Shown here: positions 1 through 4,929 of the stretch, in pieces
Position numbering within the stretch: the first letter of the stretch is position 1
Layout: every line of letters starts with the position of its first letter
Source of the DNA: Betaproteobacteria bacterium
GTDB lineage: Bacteria > Pseudomonadota > Gammaproteobacteria > Burkholderiales > SG8-39
Length of the DNA: 6,490 nt
Direction of reading: 5' to 3'
NCBI GenBank assembly: GCA_027317055.1
Contig: DAHVFK010000203.1
Location: 1-6,490, forward strand
Notes under the pieces: generated by a model
Seen by the model: the letters and a program-made list of their open reading frames with translations, nothing else
Databases searched by the model: none
Told to the model about the DNA's origin: nothing
Program-made: the position numbers and the translations under genes

Positions 1-995
1 TGGTTCTGGGTCAGCCGCCCGAGCTCCAGCGTGCCCGTGAGCCGCGTGCTGTTGCTGAGGTTATATCCGCCTGACGCGGTGAGCTGGTGGAACTGGTTAT
101 CCGGCGGCAGCCCGAGCTGGCCGCCATACGGATATCCGGACCCCGCGGCCCAGCCGCCGACCCCGACGTACGGGCTCTGCCAGCTGAGCCCGTTGTTGTC
201 GTTGTTGAACAGCGAAAGGTTGTACCCGAACTGAAACTGCATCTTCTGTGTGGTGTAATTGAACACCGCTTCCGCGATGTCGGTCTGATAGTCGGTCGGC
301 TCCGGAATGAGGACCGCGCGCGGGTTGCCGCCGCTGTTGCCGATTACCGCACCGACCACCTTGACGCCTTCCTTGGTCTCACGGCGGAACTTGACGTCCA
401 AGTCCCATTGACTGGACAGCACCTTGGAGAAACCAAAGATATAGTTCTTGCGCTCGTGCTTCACCTCGTACGGCCTCTCGGCGGCAGCGATCTGCGCCGC
501 CTGTGTGGTCACGTTGCCCGCAGGTGTCCAGCCCGCCGGCAGGGTAAGGTTGTTGGTCCCCACCCCGTTGTAAATGGTTTGCGCCGATTCGGTCCTGAAT
601 TTGGGCAACTCGTCGTACTCGAATGAAAAGCGGTAGTTGCCCTGGTTGCTGTACTGGTAGCGCAGGTTGCGCGAGCGCAGCCCGAGGTTCGTGCCCACGA
701 GGCTCCAGTAGCGCGCGCTGCCGCTCAGCGGCGCGGGGCGCCCGACCAGGCTGAAGTTGCCGATCAGGTAGGCGCCCTTTTCGTTCAGGCCGCTGTAATC
801 GCCGAACTTGAACGAGTCCTCGCTCACGTAGCCGATCCCTAGCTCGATTTCGTTCAGCGGCCGGGTCAGCGCCAGTACATCCTCGTCCTGTGCGGCGGAG
901 GGTCCGGCCGCAATCATCAGGGCCGACGCCACAGCGGTCGAGAGAACCGTCCTGCTGAAGACTCCCTTGCCGCGATCGTTGGTTTTCGCATTCAT
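1..995 (-). CDS. mtrB: MtrB/PioB-family outer-membrane beta-barrel of a porin-cytochrome conduit (3' end beyond the left edge)
   Basis: The open frame reads from the ATG at 995 leftwards without a stop, giving 331 N-terminal residues. The family forms a large outer-membrane beta-barrel that sheathes a decaheme cytochrome so that electrons can cross the outer membrane. Residues 1-35 look like a signal peptide (basic start, hydrophobic stretch LSTAVASALMIAAG, cleavage near SAA|Q). Residues about 47-80 (RPLNEIELGIGYVSEDSFKF, then GDYSGL) match the conserved N-terminus of MtrB/PioB proteins. After that come alternating aromatic/polar strands (RYQYSN, YRFSFEYDE, MQFQFGYNLSLF) typical of a barrel. 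There is no cysteine in the visible part, so the CXXC near residue 42 of Shewanella MtrB is absent; MtoB and PioB also lack it. Start choice: GAGG lies 6 nt upstream (1002-1005), and the other ATG at 1000 meets a stop after two codons. It follows the decaheme gene by 31 bp, the usual pairing. Family members are commonly 650-800 residues, so roughly half is missing. Family call is firm; mtrB versus mtoB/pioB is not decided. Confidence 0.9.
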   Translation of the reverse strand, partial: MNAKTNDRGKGVFSRTVLSTAVASALMIAAGPSAAQDEDVLALTRPLNEIELGIGYVSEDSFKFGDYSGLNEKGAYLIGNFSLVGRPAPLSGSARYWSLVGTNLGLRSRNLRYQYSNQGNYRFSFEYDELPKFRTESAQTIYNGVGTNNLTLPAGWTPAGNVTTQAAQIAAAERPYEVKHERKNYIFGFSKVLSSQWDLDVKFRRETKEGVKVVGAVIGNSGGNPRAVLIPEPTDYQTDIAEAVFNYTTQKMQFQFGYNLSLFNNDNNGLSWQSPYVGVGGWAAGSGYPYGGQLGLPPDNQFHQLTASGGYNLSNSTRLTGTLELGRLTQN

Positions 996-1026
996 CGCAT
1001 ACCTCAGCTAAGTGGGTTGTTGGCCG

Positions 1027-1983
1027 CTAGCGCGTCTTGCGCGGTCCGGACGGGTGGTTCGATCCGTGGACCTGCGAATGGCAGTTCAGGCAGTTGTTGT
1101 TGATCAGCTGCTGTGCCGGCGCCGAAGCGAACGGCGGCAGGCTCTGCCCGTTGTATGCGGTGCTCGGATGGTATTGCGCCAGATGGCACTCCTGGCACAG
1201 CCATGGCCCGCGCGCCTTGAGCAACGGGGTATGGATCGAGCCGTGCGGCACGTGGCAGTTGGTGCAGTCCTCGCGCACCGGCGGGTGCTCCCACAGGAAC
1301 GGCCCGCGCTTTTCGGCGTGGCAGGTGTAGCAGACCTCGTTAACCGTCGCTTTTGCGAGGTTGTGCGGTCCGATCCCGCCGTGCGGGTTGTGACAGCTGG
1401 AACACACCACCTTGCCCTCGAGGATCGGATGATGCGAAGGCTTCATCGCCTGAGCGCGCTGCTCCTTGTGGCAGGCGAAGCACACCTGCGGCTGAGTGGC
1501 CTTGTCGCGCACCTTGTCCTTGGCCGCGTGCACCCGGTGGCAGTTCGAGCACGGCACGCCGGCGGCCTGATGTGGGCTGCCCTGCCAGTGCAGCCGGAGT
1601 CCCGACTGGTGGCAGGTCAGGCACGCGCCGTCCTGCGTATCAGGTGGCGTGGGCGACTTCAGCCCGAACACGCGGTCCGGCAGCGGCCGATCGGCCTTGC
1701 CGCCCGGGTTGTCGAGGTGCGCCTGGCTCTCGCCGTGGCAACTGGTGCAGGTCGGCGTTCGCGCGTCGGCCTGTACGCCGTGGGGCGTCTGGGCGATCGA
1801 CAACACGGGGTAGTCGTCGCTCTCGTCGTGGCAGCGCGTGCACTTCGCGTCGCCCTTCAGGACCATGTCCTTGTGCTCGGGCTTGTCGGACTTTTGCGCC
1901 AGCGCGGGCAAGGCGACCGCGAGGCCGAGCACCAGCACCAGCCCTTGCAGGGCACTTGCGAGGAGGTACCTAGACGTTTTCAT
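1027..1983 (-). CDS. mtrA: Periplasmic decaheme c-type cytochrome, MtrA/MtoA/PioA (DmsE) family
   Basis: This 318-residue protein has exactly ten CXXCH heme sites, with first cysteines at residues 48, 79, 121, 145, 168, 194, 218, 240, 263 and 298. It ends in a VHGSNHPSG tail like that of DmsE/MtrA-type decahemes. Residues 1-29 form a Sec signal peptide (cleavage near ALA|Q), so it is exported and heme-loaded in the periplasm. Family role: a molecular wire that inserts into the MtrB-type barrel and passes electrons between periplasmic cytochromes and the cell surface. Many extra histidines between the motifs suit bis-His ligation, and the length is close to MtrA (about 330). The start at 1983 is backed by GGGAGA 7 nt upstream (1991-1996) and by the signal peptide. 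The frame stays open back to 2688, but that stretch is out of frame with the tetraheme gene. It sits 38 bp after that gene and 31 bp before the barrel gene. The direction of electron flow (metal reduction or Fe(II) oxidation) is not determinable here. Confidence 0.95.
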   Translation of the reverse strand: MKTSRYLLASALQGLVLVLGLAVALPALAQKSDKPEHKDMVLKGDAKCTRCHDESDDYPVLSIAQTPHGVQADARTPTCTSCHGESQAHLDNPGGKADRPLPDRVFGLKSPTPPDTQDGACLTCHQSGLRLHWQGSPHQAAGVPCSNCHRVHAAKDKVRDKATQPQVCFACHKEQRAQAMKPSHHPILEGKVVCSSCHNPHGGIGPHNLAKATVNEVCYTCHAEKRGPFLWEHPPVREDCTNCHVPHGSIHTPLLKARGPWLCQECHLAQYHPSTAYNGQSLPPFASAPAQQLINNNCLNCHSQVHGSNHPSGPRKTR

Positions 1984-2021
1984 CGTTCGTTCTCCCGTAA
2001 CCTGAATTCTTCGCGACCGTT

Positions 2022-2666
2022 TCAATCCACTTTCCAAGGCAGGGGGCCGACGCCGAGCGCCTTCTTCAGCTCCTGCGGACCTGGGCCCTTCGGCTCGTCG
2101 TGCGCGATCGCGTAGTGGCATTCGATGCAGGTCATGCCCTGCTTCTCGGCCTTGGCGTGCGCCGATTTGGATTTGTCGCTTTGCTTGTCCGGATCGAACG
2201 CGTCGACCTTGTGGCAGTTGCGGCACTCGAGCGAGTTGGTTTCCAGCATCCGGGTCCACACCCGCTTGGCCAGTTCGGCGCGGTGCGCGCGGAACTTCTC
2301 CTTGGTGTCGATCACCCCGGTGAGCTTGCCCCAGACCTCGAAGGTCGCGTTGATCTTGCGTTTGATCAGCGGCCAGGGTTCGTGCGGCACGTGGCAGTCC
2401 GCGCACACAACGTGAACGCCGGCCCGGTTCTTGTCGTGGATCGTGTCCTGGAACTCCGCGTACACGTTGTCGCGCATCTCGTGGCACGAGATGCAGAATT
2501 TCTGCGTCTCGGTCCACGCCAGCCCCGTCGCCCCGCCGATCGCCACCGCCATGAACACGAAGAACGCCACGACGCCCGTCACGAACACGCGCAGCGCCAC
2601 CTTGCCCGGCGAGGACGAGTCGCCGCGAATCGCTTCCCAGAATTTTCTTGCTGTTCTTGCCGGCAC
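2022..2666 (-). CDS. cymA: Membrane-anchored tetraheme cytochrome c, NapC/NirT/CymA family
   Basis: The product is 214 residues. A short cytoplasmic N-terminus is followed by one hydrophobic anchor (about 23-46, including FVTGVVAFFVFMAVAIGG), then a periplasmic domain with four CXXCH sites (C58, C88, C148, C180). The first is CISCHEM, the Met-bearing first-heme motif of NapC/NrfH-type proteins. The stretch KINATFEVWGKLTGVIDTKE (104-123) and ECRNCHKVDAF (147-157) are strongly NapC/NirT-like. The family takes electrons from membrane quinol, or returns them to quinone, and exchanges them with periplasmic cytochromes. Directly upstream of a decaheme/barrel pair it most likely acts like CymA, as the inner-membrane end of the conduit; no napA or nirS lies nearby to suggest a nitrate or nitrite role. 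The start is GTG, chosen because AGGGAG lies 8 nt upstream (2675-2680) and because it gives a normal family N-terminus. The preceding cytochrome gene ends 26 bp upstream. Confidence 0.93.
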   Translation of the reverse strand: MPARTARKFWEAIRGDSSSPGKVALRVFVTGVVAFFVFMAVAIGGATGLAWTETQKFCISCHEMRDNVYAEFQDTIHDKNRAGVHVVCADCHVPHEPWPLIKRKINATFEVWGKLTGVIDTKEKFRAHRAELAKRVWTRMLETNSLECRNCHKVDAFDPDKQSDKSKSAHAKAEKQGMTCIECHYAIAHDEPKGPGPQELKKALGVGPLPWKVD

Positions 2667-2674
2667 GTCGTTCG

Positions 2675-2680
2675 CTCCCT
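2675..2680 (-). promoter_or_regulatory. Shine-Dalgarno AGGGAG that fixes the GTG start of the tetraheme gene
   Basis: On the minus strand AGGGAG is followed by 8 nt and then GTG at 2666. No in-frame ATG in this region would give an N-terminus and anchor spacing of NapC type, so this site decides the start. Confidence 0.7.
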
Positions 2681-2692
2681 AGCCACACGCCT

Positions 2693-3028
2693 TCATTGCG
2701 CCAGGATGTAGCGGACCACGTTGCGGATCGCCGCTTCGTCCTTGGTCTTGAGCGAGCTGTGCTCCTCTTCCTTGCCGTCGACCTTGACCTTCGGATGCGT
2801 GGTGAGGTGGACGTAGAGCTTTTGCTCGGCGTCGGGCTTGCCCTTCAACTCGGCGGCGGTCTTCTGAAAGGACGGACCTTCCTTCTTCTTGTCGACCGAG
2901 TGGCACTTGAAGCAGTTGCTCTTCTTCATCAGCGAGTGCGCCGCATCGGCATCGACCGCCTCGGCGGCGGCGATACCCATCCAGCTGGTCAGTACGATTC
3001 CGGCAAGTACGGTCTTGGCAAAGCGCAT
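2693..3028 (-). CDS. Small periplasmic monoheme class I-like cytochrome c, without a visible distal Met ligand
   Basis: With the ATG at 3028 the product has 111 residues: a signal peptide (1-24, cleavage near AEA|V) and a mature chain of about 87 residues. There is one heme site, C39-F-K-C-H43, followed by KKKEGPSFQ as in small class I cytochromes c and a C-terminal helix (NVVRYILAQ). Likely role: a soluble electron shuttle in the periplasm between the tetraheme and decaheme partners or to another reductase or oxidase. MtoD of Fe(II) oxidisers has a comparable position in its cluster, but homology to MtoD is not shown. Oddity: no methionine follows the heme motif, so the usual MPP-type distal ligand is missing; H74, H78 and H90 (in EEEHSSLK) are the candidates. 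An upstream in-frame ATG at 3040 would add MRNA but has its AGG directly abutting it. The ATG at 3028 has GAGG about 12 nt upstream, a rather long spacing, so the start is moderately certain. It is the first gene of the operon. Confidence 0.85.
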   Translation of the reverse strand: MRFAKTVLAGIVLTSWMGIAAAEAVDADAAHSLMKKSNCFKCHSVDKKKEGPSFQKTAAELKGKPDAEQKLYVHLTTHPKVKVDGKEEEHSSLKTKDEAAIRNVVRYILAQ

Positions 3029-3115
3029 GGCGTTTCTCATCCTCGTCTGGACGACATAGAGAAAATGGCGGAGCGTGAAAGCGGAAGGTGATGCACTGCG
3101 GGAAAACGCGTGGAG

Positions 3116-3130
3116 CGGGCCTTCGGCCCT
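3116..3130 (-). other. Possible stem-loop in the 5' leader of the cytochrome operon
   Basis: GGGCC (3117-3121), a 3-nt loop and GGCCC (3125-3129) form a perfect 5-bp GC stem. On the minus strand it extends by two further GC pairs if one A is bulged. It would lie in the roughly 190-nt leader of a transcript starting near 3221. There is no adjacent U-run, so it is not a standard terminator. It could affect leader stability, or be chance in GC-rich DNA. Confidence 0.3.
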
Positions 3131-3227
3131 GCGTCAGTGCGATGTGCTCGTTCGTGTTTCAGGCTCACCCCAAAACCCCTTTGGCTCCCGACCTGTATTG
3201 ATTTTGGCGTCAGGAACATGCCAGCTC

Positions 3228-3233
3228 AATGTA
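3228..3233 (-). promoter_or_regulatory. Predicted -10 element of the cytochrome operon promoter
   Basis: On the minus strand the hexamer TACATT matches TATAAT at four of six positions. If it occupies -12 to -7, the transcript starts near 3221 and the centre of the FNR-type box at 3256-3269 falls at -41.5, the classical class II activator position. The coincidence of spacing, not the hexamer alone, supports the call. The leader to the ATG at 3028 would be about 190 nt. Confidence 0.55.
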
Positions 3234-3255
3234 AAGGGCGAGCAACGGTGGCGCT

Positions 3256-3269
3256 TTGATATGAATCAA
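3256..3269 (-). promoter_or_regulatory. Perfect FNR/ANR/DNR-type operator (TTGAT-N4-ATCAA)
   Basis: The 14-mer TTGATATGAATCAA has both consensus half-sites with a 4-bp spacer, and the dyad extends by one more T/A pair on each side. This is the known binding site of FNR, ANR and DNR-type members of the Crp/Fnr family. The regulator encoded just to the right has the recognition-helix residues expected to read it. Its distance to the minus-strand -10-like element suggests activation of the cytochrome operon. Activation by another FNR homologue of the cell is equally possible. Confidence 0.8.
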
Positions 3270-3307
3270 ATGGGGCTCTCGGTCCATGCCAACTGGGATC
3301 GCCCTCT

Positions 3308-3321
3308 TTGATCTACATCAT
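3308..3321 (+). promoter_or_regulatory. Second FNR/DNR-type box, one mismatch, in front of the regulator gene
   Basis: TTGATCTACATCAT has one perfect half-site and one 4/5 half-site with the canonical 4-bp spacer. Its centre is 52 bp from that of the first box, close to five helical turns. It lies 26 bp before the possible TTG start (3348) and 68 bp before the preferred ATG (3390). In class II geometry a transcript would begin near 3356, but the -10 region there is poor. Autoregulation (activation or repression) or cooperative binding with the first box is inference. Confidence 0.55.
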
Positions 3322-3389
3322 GACCGGCAGCAAACCATGGAGGACGATTGCTGCAACGCAACCTAGGATTTCGAAAGCAGGTGGCTCAA

Positions 3390-4082
3390 ATGCTCTGCAG
3401 GACTGCGGCGCCAATGGGAGATTTCTTGTTTAACCTCCCCTTATTCAACGGGTTGAGTCGGGATGAGCTTGCGTCTATCAAATCCGAGTTCTGGCAGATG
3501 GACGTGCCCCGCGGCACCACGCTGTTCCGCCCCGGCGACCCCTGCAGCGGGATCCACGTGGTGGTTTCGGGCCACGTCAAGATTGCGCTCGGCACTGCCG
3601 ACGGCGCGGAAAAGGTCGTCGACCTGGCCGGACCGGGCCAGACCCTAGGCGAAACGGCGGTATTTCTCGATCGACCGCACAAGACCTCGGCCGAGACCCT
3701 CTCGGACAGCAGGCTGCTGCACATGGCGAAGGACAAGGTATTCGCCGCAGTGGAGAACCACCCGGCATTTGCGCAGCGCATCATCGCCGGGCTGAGCCAG
3801 CGGCTCGATCGCTTCATCAGCGACTTGGAAAGTCTAACCCTGCACAGCGGGACCGAGCGCGTGGTCGCCTACCTGCTGAGCCGTCTCGACGGCGAGGAGC
3901 GGCGCCCGCACCTCGGCGTCACCCTGCCCGCGAGCAAAGGGGTGATCGCGTCGCGCCTGAATCTCACGCAAGAGCACTTCTCGCGCATCCTGCACGACCT
4001 GGCCGCGATCGACCTGATCCGGGTCGACGGGCGCTACATCACGATCCCGAACGTCGCTCAGCTGCGCGCGCGCGCCGCCTAG
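3390..4082 (+). CDS. Crp/Fnr-family transcription regulator, DNR-like
   Basis: The 230-residue protein has an N-terminal cyclic-nucleotide-type beta-roll (about 17-112, with LFRPGDPCSG, VVSGHVKIAL and GPGQTLGETAVF), a long dimerisation helix (about 115-148) and a C-terminal winged helix-turn-helix (about 178-222). The recognition helix LTQEHFSRIL has the E195-xx-S198-R199 pattern that contacts TTGAT half-sites in FNR. The only cysteines are C3 and C52, so the four-cysteine Fe-S set of FNR is missing. Overall layout, length and sequence style resemble DNR (P. aeruginosa, 227 aa), which senses nitric oxide through heme; that ligand is not proven here. Start: ATG 3390 has AGGTGG 5 nt upstream and gives DNR length. 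An in-frame TTG at 3348 (244 aa) has GGAGG 4 nt upstream and is a real alternative; ATG 3414 is less likely. It is divergent from the cytochrome operon and probably controls it. Its stop lies 3 bp from the convergent pstB stop. Confidence 0.9.
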   Translation: MLCRTAAPMGDFLFNLPLFNGLSRDELASIKSEFWQMDVPRGTTLFRPGDPCSGIHVVVSGHVKIALGTADGAEKVVDLAGPGQTLGETAVFLDRPHKTSAETLSDSRLLHMAKDKVFAAVENHPAFAQRIIAGLSQRLDRFISDLESLTLHSGTERVVAYLLSRLDGEERRPHLGVTLPASKGVIASRLNLTQEHFSRILHDLAAIDLIRVDGRYITIPNVAQLRARAA

Positions 4083-4085
4083 CGC

Positions 4086-4916
4086 TCAGCCGAAGCGGCC
4101 GGTGATGTAGTCCTCGGTCGCCTTCTGCTTCGGCTTGATGAAGATCGTATCAGTGACGTCGAACTCGACCAGCTCGCCGAGATACATGTAGGCGGTGTAG
4201 TCCGACACGCGCGCCGCCTGCTGCATGTTGTGGGTCACGATGGCGATGGTGAACTCGCGCTTGAGCTCGTCCACCAGCTCCTCGATCTTGGCGGTGGAGA
4301 TCGGATCGAGCGCCGAGGTCGGCTCGTCGAGCAGCAGGATCTCGGGTTTGACCGCGATCCCGCGCGCGATGCACAGCCGCTGCTGCTGCCCGCCCGAGAG
4401 GCTGTGGCCGCTCTGGCCGAGGATGTCCTTGACCTCCTCCCAAAGCGCGGCCTTGCGCAGCGCCCACTCGACGCGCTCGTCCATGTCGCGCTTCTTCAGG
4501 TTCTCGAACAGCCGCACGCCGAAGGCGATATTGTCGTAGATCGACATCGGGAAAGGCGTCGGCTTCTGGAACACCATGCCGATCTTGGCCCGGATCAGCG
4601 ACACGTCGCGCTTGACCGTCAGCAGGTTCTCGCCGTCCATGATGAGCTCGCCCTCGGCGCGCTGGTCCGGGTAGAGCGAGTACATGCGGTTGAACACGCG
4701 CAGCAGCGTCGACTTGCCGCAGCCGGACGGCCCGATGAACGCGGTCACGCGCCGCTCGGGAACGTCGAGCGTGATCGACTTCAGCGCATGGTAGCTGCCA
4801 TAGTAGAAGTTGAGGTTGCGCACGGTGAGCTTGGCCTTCGCATCGCCGGCCTGCTCTGATCGCGCGGCGACCTCGATTCGGGGCGGCTGGGGGCGCGCGG
4901 TGATTGAGGGTTCCAT
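4086..4916 (-). CDS. pstB: Phosphate ABC transporter ATP-binding protein PstB
   Basis: This 276-residue ATPase drives high-affinity phosphate import through the PstC-PstA channel. All nucleotide-binding motifs are intact: Walker A GPSGCGKST (62-70), Q-loop VFQKPTPFPMSIYDNIAFG (115-133, the PstB-specific form), signature LSGGQQQR (173-180), Walker B ILLLDEP (193-199) and the H-loop histidine H229 in VTHN. The C-terminal part, with EDYITGRFG, is also characteristic of PstB. The first 28 or so residues are a polar, non-conserved extension slightly longer than in many PstB proteins. The start at 4916 has AAGG 6 nt upstream (4923-4926). It follows pstA by 13 bp and is clearly co-transcribed. No phoU follows; the next gene is the convergent regulator. 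Expression is expected under PhoB, but the promoter lies outside the window. Confidence 0.98.
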   Translation of the reverse strand: MEPSITARPQPPRIEVAARSEQAGDAKAKLTVRNLNFYYGSYHALKSITLDVPERRVTAFIGPSGCGKSTLLRVFNRMYSLYPDQRAEGELIMDGENLLTVKRDVSLIRAKIGMVFQKPTPFPMSIYDNIAFGVRLFENLKKRDMDERVEWALRKAALWEEVKDILGQSGHSLSGGQQQRLCIARGIAVKPEILLLDEPTSALDPISTAKIEELVDELKREFTIAIVTHNMQQAARVSDYTAYMYLGELVEFDVTDTIFIKPKQKATEDYITGRFG

Positions 4917-4929
4917 GGCTGGCCTTGCG

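Larger units (their letters stand above)
3029..3389. promoter_or_regulatory. Divergent intergenic region between the cytochrome operon and the regulator gene
   Basis: About 360 bp separate the two divergent starts, and I see no convincing gene here. It holds a perfect FNR/DNR-type box (3256-3269), a second near-perfect box (3308-3321), a minus-strand -10-like hexamer (3228-3233), a possible leader hairpin (3116-3129), and two candidate ribosome sites for the regulator (GGAGG at 3339-3343 and AGGTGG at 3379-3384). Much of 3185-3320 is visibly more AT-rich than the flanking genes, as expected for promoters. Small open frames on both strands (3075-3311 plus, 3037-3219 minus) do not look like proteins. 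Confidence 0.7.

Noticed and set aside
87..626. Plus-strand open frame of 179 codons within the barrel gene
   Set aside because: The minus strand here gives a continuous MtrB/PioB-family sequence; the plus frame is a compositional shadow.
1012..2115. Long plus-strand open frame (367 codons) antisense to the decaheme gene
   Set aside because: Its content (Arg/Val/Ala/Leu-rich, no recognisable domain) is what GC-rich antisense DNA gives, while the opposite strand encodes ten CXXCH motifs.
1030..2620. Repeated GTGGCA-like words scattered along the region, suggesting a DNA repeat array
   Set aside because: They are the reverse complements of the many CXXCH codon sets, at irregular, protein-determined spacing; not a CRISPR or nucleotide repeat.
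1984..2688. Upstream in-frame extension of the decaheme gene, giving a 553-residue minus-strand frame from 2688
   Set aside because: The added part overlaps the tetraheme gene in another frame, has arginine-rich low-complexity composition and no family similarity. The signal peptide and GGGAGA site place the start at 1983.
3116..3130. Intrinsic terminator at the GGGCC/GGCCC stem
   Set aside because: The stem is short and no T-run follows directly on either strand.
3198..3211. A third FNR-type site suggested by the TTGAT at 3198-3202
   Set aside because: The partner half (GCGTC at 3207-3211) does not resemble ATCAA, so only a half-site is present.
3075..3311. Plus-strand 78-codon frame in the intergenic region
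   Set aside because: It has no good ribosome site or recognisable motif and covers the first operator and part of the second; better explained as non-coding control DNA.
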